Shown here piece after piece: positions 55,529-62,848 of a stretch of DNA of 64,000 nucleotides; within the stretch, counting starts at the first letter, position 1, and every line of letters begins with the position of its first letter. Below the pieces are notes generated by a model that was given only the letters and a program-made list of their open reading frames with translations, searched no databases and was not told the origin of the DNA. The translations under genes were made by a program, and so were the position numbers. This DNA is from Pseudomonas bijieensis (GTDB taxonomy: Bacteria; Pseudomonadota; Gammaproteobacteria; Pseudomonadales; Pseudomonadaceae). The stretch is from NCBI RefSeq assembly GCF_013347965.1, contig NZ_CP048810.1, positions 4,587,501 through 4,651,500 of the forward strand, written 5' to 3'.

Positions 55529-55594
55529 ACCCCCGACTCAGGCTGCGAATTACAAAAACAACAATTTCGACGATGCACTTTGAGGACTACAACA

Positions 55595-56011
55595 ATGATT
55601 ATTTACGGTGTGGCGCTGTTGGCGATCTGTACGCTGGCAGGGGTGATCATGGGCGACCTGCTCGGCGTTTTGCTCGGCGTCAAATCCAACGTCGGCGGGG
55701 TCGGCATTGCGATGATCCTGCTGATCTGTGCGCGGCTGTGGATGCAAAAACGCGGCGGCATGACCAAGGAATGCGAAATGGGCGTCGGCTTCTGGGGCGC
55801 CATGTACATTCCGGTGGTGGTCGCGATGGCCGCGCAACAGAACGTGGTCACGGCCTTGCACGGCGGCCCGGTGGCGGTGTTGGCGGCCATTGGTTCGGTG
55901 GTGCTCTGCGGCTGCACCATTACGCTGATCAGCCGGACCCACAAAGGCGAACCCTTGCCCGATGAGCCGGCGGAAGTCACGCCCCTCGGCACCCCAGTAG
56001 GAGGCCGCTGA
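55595..56011 (+). CDS. madL: Malonate transporter subunit MadL
   Basis: A 138-residue membrane protein with about four TM helices (MIIYGVALLAICTLAGVIMG; VGGVGIAMILLICARLWM; FWGAMYIPVVVAMAAQ; VAVLAAIGSVVLCGCTITLI). With MadM it forms a malonate:Na+ symporter. The ATG at 55595 has GAGG upstream. AACAACAA (55557-55564) lies in the 66-bp gap after mdcH, a candidate Hfq/Crc site for the transporter genes. Confidence 0.93.
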   Translation: MIIYGVALLAICTLAGVIMGDLLGVLLGVKSNVGGVGIAMILLICARLWMQKRGGMTKECEMGVGFWGAMYIPVVVAMAAQQNVVTALHGGPVAVLAAIGSVVLCGCTITLISRTHKGEPLPDEPAEVTPLGTPVGGR

Positions 56012-56012
56012 T

Positions 56013-56777
56013 ATGTGGGATCTCATCGAGAAAGGCCTGGAACATAACGGTTTGATCACGGCGTTCGCCTTCGTCGGCGTGATCATGTGGGTGTCGGTGG
56101 TGTTGTCCAAGCGCCTGACCTATGGCCGGATCCACGGCTCGGCGATTGCCATCGTCATCGGCCTGGTGCTGGCCTGGGTGGGCGGCACCATGACCGGTGG
56201 GCAAAAAGGCCTGGCGGACCTGTCGCTGTTTTCCGGCATCGGTTTGATGGGCGGCGCCATGCTGCGTGACTTCGCCATTGTTGCCACGGCGTTCGAGGTG
56301 CAGGCCACCGAAGCGAAAAAGGCCGGGTTGATTGGCGCCATCGCGTTGCTGCTGGGCACGATCCTGCCCTTCATCGTCGGTGCGAGCATTGCCTGGGTGT
56401 TCGGTTATCGCGATGCGGTGAGCATGACCACCATCGGCGCGGGTGCGGTGACCTACATCGTCGGGCCCGTGACCGGGGCGGCGATTGGCGCGACCTCCGA
56501 TGTGATGGCGTTGTCGATTGCCACCGGTTTGATCAAGGCGATCATCGTGATGGTCGGCACGCCCATGGCGGCGCGCTGGATGGGCCTGGACAATCCGCGC
56601 TCGGCCATGGTCTTCGGCGGCCTGGCCGGGACCGTGAGCGGCGTGACTGCCGGCCTGGCCGCGACGGACCGGCGGTTGGTGCCGTATGGCGCGTTGACGG
56701 CGACGTTCCATACCGGGCTTGGCTGTTTGCTGGGGCCTTCGTTGCTGTACTTCATTGTGCGCGGGATTGTCGGCTAG
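56013..56777 (+). CDS. madM: Malonate transporter subunit MadM
   Basis: A 254-residue integral membrane protein with many helices (ITAFAFVGVIMWVSVVL; AIAIVIGLVLAWVGGTM; LIGAIALLLGTILPFIVG and others) and glycine-rich loops such as GAGAVTYIVGPVTGAAIGA. It pairs with MadL; the two are separated by one base. It ends the malonate operon, and REP sequences follow before convergent mdcR. Confidence 0.94.
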   Translation: MWDLIEKGLEHNGLITAFAFVGVIMWVSVVLSKRLTYGRIHGSAIAIVIGLVLAWVGGTMTGGQKGLADLSLFSGIGLMGGAMLRDFAIVATAFEVQATEAKKAGLIGAIALLLGTILPFIVGASIAWVFGYRDAVSMTTIGAGAVTYIVGPVTGAAIGATSDVMALSIATGLIKAIIVMVGTPMAARWMGLDNPRSAMVFGGLAGTVSGVTAGLAATDRRLVPYGALTATFHTGLGCLLGPSLLYFIVRGIVG

Positions 56778-56807
56778 GTTCCGAATTTGTATCGCCTGTT
56801 CTGACGC

Positions 56808-56883
56808 TATCGCGAGCAGGCTCGCTCCCACATTGGATCGGTGTTCACAAATCCCTTGTGGGAGCGAGCCTGCTCGCGATGGG
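56808..56883. repeat. REPIN between madM and mdcR
   Basis: Minus-reading core (about 56810-56832) and plus-reading core (about 56858-56881) with a short ~25-bp loop between convergent genes. Confidence 0.9.
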
Positions 56884-56895
56884 GGCGACTCGGTT

Positions 56896-57810
56896 TCAAG
56901 CCTGGCGATTGGCATACATCCGGCATTCGGCCAACAACGCCAGGAGGTTCGGATCCCGCTCCTTGGCCTTGAGGAACACCACGCCGATGTGCTGCTGCAA
57001 CCGGTACTTTTCCTGCAACGGGATCAGCTTCACCCGGTTTTCATACACCGCCGCGATCCTGCCCGGCAGCAACGCATAGCCCACCCCGGAGCTGACCATG
57101 CTCAGCAGGGTGAAGATGTCGTTGACCTGCATCGCCACCTTCGGCTCGAACCCCGCCTGCTTGAACACCCGGATACCGTCCTGGTGCGTGGCGAAGCCCT
57201 GGGTCAGGGTGATGAACGTCTCGTCGCGGACCTCGGCCAGGTCGACTTCGCTGCGCTGGGCAAAGGGCGAATCCGCCGGTGTGGCAAGAAAGATGTCATC
57301 GGAAAACAGCGCGATATGCTCACAGTCCGGGTCGTTCACGCTGTCATCCAGGGAAATCAGGATCGCGTCCACTTCCATGTTCTTGAGTTTGTACAGCAGG
57401 TCGATGTTCGAACCCAGGATCAGATCGATATTGAGTTCGCTGCGGCGGATTTTCAGGCCCATGATCAGTTGCGGCACGGTCTTGACCGTCAGCGAATACA
57501 GCGAGCCCAACTTGAAGCGCTCGGCGGAGAATCCGGCGGCTTCGCGGGTCAGGCGTACACTTTCGACCACGTCCTGGATCAGTTTCTGCGCCCGTTCTTC
57601 CAGCACATAGGCGCTCTCCAGCGGCGTGAGGTTGCGGCCTTCGTGCTTGAACAACGGGCAGCGCAGGGCGCTTTCCAGCGAGTGAATGGCCCGGTGCACA
57701 CTGACGTTGCTGGTCTGCAATTCGGCCGCCGCTCGCGCCAAGTTGCCGGTGCGCATGAAGGCCAGGAACACCTCGAGTTTCTTCAGGGTCAATTCTTCGT
57801 CGATCAGCAT
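56896..57810 (-). CDS. mdcR: LysR-type regulator of malonate utilisation
   Basis: A 304-residue LysR-family activator. The N-terminal helix-turn-helix is LKKLEVFLAFMRTGNLARAAAELQTSNVSVHRAIHSLE (in pieces), and the C-terminal part has the two-lobed effector domain with DAILISLDDSVND and SSGVGYALLPGRIAAVY. In Pseudomonas and Acinetobacter such a gene at the end of the mdc operon activates it with malonate. Here it is convergent to madM. LysR proteins usually bind a T-N11-A site near the target promoter; I did not find a clear one before mdcA. Confidence 0.9.
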   Translation of the reverse strand: MLIDEELTLKKLEVFLAFMRTGNLARAAAELQTSNVSVHRAIHSLESALRCPLFKHEGRNLTPLESAYVLEERAQKLIQDVVESVRLTREAAGFSAERFKLGSLYSLTVKTVPQLIMGLKIRRSELNIDLILGSNIDLLYKLKNMEVDAILISLDDSVNDPDCEHIALFSDDIFLATPADSPFAQRSEVDLAEVRDETFITLTQGFATHQDGIRVFKQAGFEPKVAMQVNDIFTLLSMVSSGVGYALLPGRIAAVYENRVKLIPLQEKYRLQQHIGVVFLKAKERDPNLLALLAECRMYANRQA

Positions 57811-57845
57811 GGGGCGGACTCTTATTCGTATTGCCCGATTGTGCC

Positions 57846-57935
57846 CTGTGGGAGCAAAGCTTGCTCGCGAAACAGGCGACTCGGTTTTGCAGAAACCGAG
57901 TTACCTTCATCGCGGGCAAGCCTTGCTCCCACAGC
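57846..57935. repeat. REPIN between mdcR and the hemolysin III-like gene
   Basis: Plus core GTGGGAGCAAAGCTTGCTCG at about 57848 and minus core about 57911-57934, in the divergent spacer. Confidence 0.87.
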
Positions 57936-57958
57936 AAGCAAAACATTGCACTTTGCCG

Positions 57959-57979
57959 CGCCAAGCCTGAGCCTTGGCG
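57959..57979. promoter_or_regulatory. Inverted repeat before the hemolysin III-like gene
   Basis: CGCCAAG and CTTGGCG (perfect 7 bp) enclose CCTGAGC, 28 bp before the ATG at 58008. Could be an operator or an mRNA hairpin; no known motif. Confidence 0.45.
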
Positions 57980-58007
57980 TCTGTTCTGGAATGTGAGGTG
58001 GGATTGG

Positions 58008-58625
58008 ATGTATCACGGCGAACGACTCAATGCCTGGACGCACCTGGTCGGGGCGGTGGCGGCTTTTATCGGGGCGGTGTGGTTGCTGGTGATTGCCGGG
58101 ATGGCGGGCGATCCGTGGAAGATCGTCAGCGTGGCGATCTACGGGTTCACCCTGCTGGTGCTGTACAGCGCTTCGACGGTTTACCACAGCGTGCGCGGGC
58201 GCAAAAAAGAAATCATGCAGAAGGTCGATCACTTTTCGATCTATCTGTTGATCGCCGGCAGCTACACCCCGTTCTGCCTGGTGACCCTGCGCGGGCCCTG
58301 GGGCTGGAGTTTGTTCGGGATTGTCTGGGGGTTGGCGCTGATTGGGATCTTGCAGGAGACCAAGCCGCGTTCCGAAGCGCGGATCCTGTCGATCGTGATC
58401 TACGCGGTGATGGGCTGGATCGTGCTGGTGGCGGTCAAGCCCTTGATGGCGGCCCTGGGCAGCGCCGGGTTCGCCTGGCTGGCCTCGGGTGGCGTGTTGT
58501 ACACCGTGGGCATTATCTTCTTTGCCCTCGACCACCGGCTGCGCCACGCCCACGGGATTTGGCACCTGTTCGTGATCGCCGGCAGCCTGCTGCACTTCGT
58601 GGCGATTCTGTTCTACGTCCTCTAG
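58008..58625 (+). CDS. Hemolysin III / PAQR-family membrane protein
   Basis: A 205-residue protein with seven predicted TM helices. It has ERLNAWTHLVGAVAAFIGAVW with the conserved His, YSASTVYHSVRG (second His), DHFSIYLLIAGSYTPF, and the C-terminal DHRLRHAHGIWHLFVIAGS with paired His. These four His/Asp positions are the metal site of the PAQR/HlyIII fold. Hydrolase activity (ceramidase-like) is known for distant members; hemolysis is not implied. The frame is open upstream across a REPIN, but GAGG precedes the ATG chosen. Confidence 0.88.
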   Translation: MYHGERLNAWTHLVGAVAAFIGAVWLLVIAGMAGDPWKIVSVAIYGFTLLVLYSASTVYHSVRGRKKEIMQKVDHFSIYLLIAGSYTPFCLVTLRGPWGWSLFGIVWGLALIGILQETKPRSEARILSIVIYAVMGWIVLVAVKPLMAALGSAGFAWLASGGVLYTVGIIFFALDHRLRHAHGIWHLFVIAGSLLHFVAILFYVL

Positions 58626-58631
58626 TCAGGT

Positions 58632-59549
58632 TCAACCGGCCACCGCGAACAGGCGGTCCAGTTGCGCCTGGGCCTGACTGGCAAAAATTTCCAGCAACGC
58701 GCCGAGGGTGTGCGCCGGGGCCTCATTGGCCCGGGTCACGGCATACAGGGAAATGGGCAGCGGTGGCGACAACGGTCGGATTGCCGTACGGGTGTTCGAG
58801 GCGCCGAGCGCCGTGAACGGGTCGATCACCGCCAGCCCGGCACCGGATTCGACCATGGCGCGGGCCAGTGAATACGTCTGCACGGCGATGCTGATGCGCG
58901 GCGGTGGTTCCACGGCCTTGAGATAGCCGTCCAGTTTGGCCGAGAGCGGGTCGGCGCTGGACAGGCCGATCAACGGTGCGCCGGCCAGCGCCTGCAACGG
59001 CATCGGCTGCCCCACCTGTGCTTGGGTCCAATGCCCGCTTGGCGCCAGGGCCACCAGTACGCCGCTGGCCAGGGCCTGGGCCTTGAGGCCCGGATGATCG
59101 GGCGGTTGCAGGGTCAGGGCGACGTCGATTTCGCGCATCAACAGGTTTTGCACCAGTTCGCGGCTGTGGGCGCTGGACAACTCGCAGACGATGTCCGGGT
59201 AGCGGCGCGTCCATTGATGAATCGCCGCTGGCAGCAGCGACAGGGCCAGGGCTGGTGTCGCACCGATCCGCAGGCTGTGGCCCGGCTCGCGCCGCAGGCT
59301 TTGGGCGAGACGCCGGACACCTTGCAGGCTCTCGCTGACTTTATCGACCTCGCGCTCCAGCTCCAGCGCTTCAGGCGTGGCCTGCAACTTGCCGCGCACC
59401 CGCAGAAACAACGCAAACCCCAATTGCTGCTCGGCATGCTGCAACACTTTGGTCACCGCCGGTTGCGAAACATGCAGCAGTTGAGCGGCACCGCTGATGG
59501 AGCCGGTCTGGCGTATGGCCTGGAAGATCTCGATATGGCGAAGACGCAT
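58632..59549 (-). CDS. LysR-family regulator, divergent from a D-amino-acid dehydrogenase
   Basis: A 305-residue LysR regulator. MRLRHIEIFQAIRQTGSISG and AAQLLHVSQPAVTKVLQHAE form the helix-turn-helix (in pieces), followed by the effector domain with ALTLQPPDHPGLKAQ and GAGLAVIDPFTALG. It sits head-to-head with the oxidoreductase at 59649, so it probably controls that gene and the binding protein. The reading frame runs on to 60923 because the opposite strand is coding; MRLRHIE at 59549 is the family start, with MNKDGLPIN at 59594 possible. Confidence 0.88.
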   Translation of the reverse strand: MRLRHIEIFQAIRQTGSISGAAQLLHVSQPAVTKVLQHAEQQLGFALFLRVRGKLQATPEALELEREVDKVSESLQGVRRLAQSLRREPGHSLRIGATPALALSLLPAAIHQWTRRYPDIVCELSSAHSRELVQNLLMREIDVALTLQPPDHPGLKAQALASGVLVALAPSGHWTQAQVGQPMPLQALAGAPLIGLSSADPLSAKLDGYLKAVEPPPRISIAVQTYSLARAMVESGAGLAVIDPFTALGASNTRTAIRPLSPPLPISLYAVTRANEAPAHTLGALLEIFASQAQAQLDRLFAVAG

Positions 59550-59648
59550 GGCAAACCCATAACCTTTGTTTATAGGGAGTCCATCTTTATTCATTGTTCG
59601 CGGCCTGTCACCTCGCCCTAACCTCAAGCCATTGAAAACGGATGTGAG

Positions 59649-60896
59649 ATGGACATGGCTCAGCGGGTTTGCATCATCGGTGGTGGCGTGGTCGGGCTGG
59701 CGACGGCTTATGCATTGGTGCGCGATGGCGTCGACGTGACGCTGGTGGAGGCCCGGGAAACCTTGGGCAGCGAAACCAGTTTTGCCAACGGCGGCCAGTT
59801 GTCGTATCGCTACGTCACCCCGCTGGCGGACGCCGGGGTGCCCTGGCAGGCAATGGGCTGGATGCTGCGCGGTGATTCGCCACTCAAGTTGCGACCTCGC
59901 CTGGACCCGGCACAGTGGCGCTGGATGGCCGCATTCATCGGCGCCTGCCGGACCTCGGTCAACCGGCGCAACGGCGCCCACCTGTTGCGCCTGGCGTTGT
60001 TGAGCCAGGCAACCTTGCAGGGCTGGCGCGAGGACGACCGCCTCGACGGTTTCAACTGGCGGCGCAATGGCAAGCTGGTGACGTTTCGCGACGCGAGGCA
60101 TTTCCAGCGTGCGCGGCAGGGTTTGGCGGACAGCACCCATCAGCAGGTGCTTGGCCCCAACGAGTGCGCGAACCTGGAGCCGGCCCTGGCCGGCGTGCCA
60201 TATGTGGGTGGGATCTACACGCCGGATGAGGAAGTCGCCGATTGCCATGCCTTCTGCCAGCAATTGGCGGTACGTCTGCGGGCTTCGGGGCGTTGCGAGT
60301 TCCTGTTGGGGCAGCCGGTGAGCGGCATCGAACACGCCGACGGCGCGGTGCGCGCCATCGCGCTGGACGGGCAGCGGCTCCCGGTGGAGCAATTGGTGAT
60401 CGCCGCCGGCCATCGCAGTGCCGCGCTCGCAGTGCCTGGCGTGCGGATGCCGCTGTATCCGCTCAAGGGCTACAGCCTGACCGTGCCTATTGGCCCACAG
60501 CATCGGGCACCGGAGTTGAGCATCACTGACTACGACCGCAAGGTCGTCTACGCTCGCATCGGCGAACAACTGCGAGTCGCGGCGATGGTGGACATCGTCG
60601 GCTTCGACCCGACGCCGGACCCCAAGCGCCTGGCCCTGATCAAGCGCCAGGCCCAGGAAGCCTTCCCCCAGGCTGGGGATTACCAGCGCGCCGTCGAATG
60701 GGCCGGCATGCGCCCGGCGACCCCCAGCGGCGTGCCGCTGATCGGCGCCACTGGCTACCGTAACCTGTGGCTCAACCTCGGTCATGGGGCCTTGGGCTTT
60801 ACCCTGGCGTGTGGCAGCGCTCGCTTGCTCAGCGAGCTGATCCGCCAGCACACACCCTCCATCGACTTGCAGGGCTTGACGCCCCGCGCCGCCTGA
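59649..60896 (+). CDS. D-amino-acid dehydrogenase-like FAD oxidoreductase
   Basis: A 415-residue DAO-family flavoprotein similar to DadA. The FAD fold VCIIGGGVVGLATAYALVRDG is at residues 7-27 (in pieces), FANGGQLSYRYVTPLAD is the DadA-like substrate segment, and LYPLKGYSLTVPI plus MRPATPSGVPLIGATGYRNLW, HGALGFTLACGSARLLSELI close the domain. It should oxidise a D-amino acid to a keto acid with electrons going to the respiratory chain. It is not the main dadA by context (no dadX alanine racemase). An amino-acid binding protein follows after 21 bp. Confidence 0.88.
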   Translation: MDMAQRVCIIGGGVVGLATAYALVRDGVDVTLVEARETLGSETSFANGGQLSYRYVTPLADAGVPWQAMGWMLRGDSPLKLRPRLDPAQWRWMAAFIGACRTSVNRRNGAHLLRLALLSQATLQGWREDDRLDGFNWRRNGKLVTFRDARHFQRARQGLADSTHQQVLGPNECANLEPALAGVPYVGGIYTPDEEVADCHAFCQQLAVRLRASGRCEFLLGQPVSGIEHADGAVRAIALDGQRLPVEQLVIAAGHRSAALAVPGVRMPLYPLKGYSLTVPIGPQHRAPELSITDYDRKVVYARIGEQLRVAAMVDIVGFDPTPDPKRLALIKRQAQEAFPQAGDYQRAVEWAGMRPATPSGVPLIGATGYRNLWLNLGHGALGFTLACGSARLLSELIRQHTPSIDLQGLTPRAA

Positions 60897-60917
60897 CCCA
60901 TCCAACGGAGAATAACA

Positions 60918-61821
60918 ATGCAAAAAATCACGTTGATCGGCTGCACCCTGAGCCTGTTGCTAAGCGTCCAGGCCCTTGCCAACGAAGCGCCCCCGGCCGG
61001 CACGCTGGACAAAATCGCCAGCAGCCGGAGCATTACCCTGGGCTATCGTGACGCCTCGGTGCCCTTTTCCTACGTCGGTGACAGCAGCGGCCAGCCGATG
61101 GGTTACTCGGTGGAGCTGGCGGGCAAGATTGTCGAGCGCATCAAGACCCAACTGGCGTTGCCGCAACTGAACGTGAAGTACAACCTGGTCACGTCCCAGA
61201 CCCGTATCCCACTGGTGCAGAACGGTACCGTCGACCTGGAGTGCGGCTCGACCGGGGTGACGGCCGAGCGGCAGAAGCAAGTGGCGTTTTCCTATGGCTT
61301 CATCTATGTGAAGGGCCAGTTGCTGACGGCCAAGGACAGCGGCATCCACAGCTTTGCCGACCTGCGCGGCAAAAATGTGGTGACCACCGCCGGTACCACC
61401 AACGAACGCTTCCTGAAAAGCTACAACCAGGACAACAACGCCGAGATGTTCATCATCAGCGCCAAGGATCACGGCGAGTCCTTCCAGATGCTCGAGACCG
61501 GTCGGGCGGCGGCGTTCTACATGGACGATGCGCTGCTCTACGGCGAACGGGCCAAGGCCCGCGACCCGCACAAATGGGTGGTGGTGGGGCAGGAGCAATC
61601 GCGGGGAAATCTACAGCTGCATGCTGCGCAAGGACGACCCGCAATTCCTGGCGCTGGTCAACGCGACCCTGGCCGATTTGTACAAATCGGGGGAGATCAA
61701 CGAGATCTACGCCCGCTGGTTCCAGAAGCCGATCCCACCCAAGGGCCTGAACCTGGAGTTCCCGATGACCAGCGAATTGAAGGCGATCATTGCCAAGCCG
61801 ACCAGCGAGCCGGTGCAGTAG
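60918..61821 (+). pseudogene. Amino-acid ABC transporter substrate-binding protein, frameshifted
   Basis: A periplasmic binding protein of the family-3 type: signal peptide to about residue 21 (LSVQALANEA), then TLDKIASSRSITLGYRDASVPFSY, VDLECGSTGVTAERQKQVAFS, FADLRGKNVVTTAGTT and MLETGRAAAFYMDDALLYGE. At 61603-61606 a run of four G moves the frame; with three G it would continue as REIYSCMLRKDDPQFLALVN to a stop at 61821, giving about 300 residues. Without that, the protein ends with 90 unrelated residues. It may be a real pseudogene or a sequencing error. AATAACAA overlaps the start (60911-60918). Confidence 0.82.
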
Positions 61822-61845
61822 GCCGCACGGACATCCACGACCCAC

Positions 61846-61937
61846 TGTGGGAGCGGGCTTGCTCGCGAAAGCGGTGTGTCAGCCAGCATTTGTATTGACT
61901 GACACATCACTTTCGCGAGCAAGCCCGCTCCCACAAT
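61846..61937. repeat. REPIN, GGGCTTGCTCGCGAAAG subtype
   Basis: Plus core CTGTGGGAGCGGGCTTGCTC at about 61846 and its inverted partner at about 61912-61935, between convergent genes. Confidence 0.9.
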
Positions 61938-61958
61938 ATCTTCAGTGGTCGCGGAGCC

Positions 61959-62679
61959 TTAGAAATCCCCCCACAACTGCTGCGCCACTGCCAGCGCCAC
62001 CACGGGCGCGGTTTCGGTGCGCAGCACGCGGGGGGCCGAGGCGGGCGGCGTGGTAGCCGGCGGTCTTGGCTTGTTCGACTTCGGCTTCCGACAACCCGCC
62101 TTCGGGCCCGATCAGGAATGCCAGGCTCGACGGCTTGGCATGGCTGACCAGCGGCTCGGCCACCGGATGCAGTACCAGCTTCAGCTCGGCCTCGGTCTGT
62201 TTCAGCCAGTCAGCCAGTAGCAGCGGTGGGTGGATCACCGGTACGGTCGAGCGTCCACACTGCTCGCAGGCGCTGATCGCCACTTGGCGCCAGTGCAGCA
62301 GGCGTTTGTCGGCGCGTTCGTCCTTGAGGCGTACTTCGCAGCGCTCGCTGAAAATCGGCGTGATCTCGCTGACCCCCAGCTCCGTGGCTTTCTGGATCGC
62401 CCAATCCATGCGCTCGCCCCGGGACAAGCCCTGGCCGAGGTGGATGCGCAGCGGCGATTCAGGTTGGCCGGCGAACTGCTCGTCCAATTGCACCCGCACG
62501 CGTTTCTTGCCGACTTCGGCCAGCGTGCCGCGAAACTCCTGGCCCGAGCCGTCGAACACCTGCACCGCATCGCCCTCGGCCATGCGCAGCACCCGGCCGA
62601 TGTAGTGGGCCTGGGCTTCGGGCAGTTCGTGGTCGCCGAGGCCCAGGGGGGCGTCGATGAAGAAGCGGGACAGTCTCAT
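61959..62679 (-). pseudogene. rsmE: 16S rRNA (uracil(1498)-N3)-methyltransferase, frameshifted
   Basis: A SPOUT methyltransferase for U1498. MRLSRFFIDAPL, HYIGRVLRMAEGD, QGLSRGERMDWAIQKATELG, SERCEVRLKD, ISACEQCGR and FLIGPEGGLSEAE are intact. At 62030-62035 six G occur where five would keep the frame: with five it reads ARLGPRVLRTETAPVVALA to a stop at 61959 (239 residues), including the trefoil-knot Leu-Arg-Thr-Glu-Thr-Ala motif for SAM. As given, this motif is lost. Because the gene is conserved and the error is in a homopolymer, a sequencing error is quite possible. Confidence 0.87.
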
Positions 62680-62737
62680 GCTCTGTTCTCTACTGAATCT
62701 GAATTCGACATTGCAGCCTGATTGAGTGTGGCGAGGA

Positions 62738-62836
62738 CGCTTTTGTGGCGAGGGAGCTTGCTCCCGCTCGATTGCGCAGCTATCGCAAGAATGGGGCCGC
62801 TTCGCAGCCCAGCGGGAGCAAGCTCCCTCGCCACAG
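62738..62836. repeat. Long inverted repeat of the GTGGCGAGGG family
   Basis: TTGTGGCGAGGGAGCTTGCT at the left, complement at the right, loop ending in CCGCTTCGCAGCCCAGCGG. Between bioA and rsmE, both minus strand, so it lies downstream of bioA and upstream of rsmE. Confidence 0.88.
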
Positions 62837-62848
62837 GGAAAGTTGCCG

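Noticed and set aside
59550..60923. N-terminal part of a 763-codon minus-strand frame fused to the LysR gene
   Set aside because: This part is the antisense of the DadA-like gene. The LysR protein starts at 59549 (or 59594).
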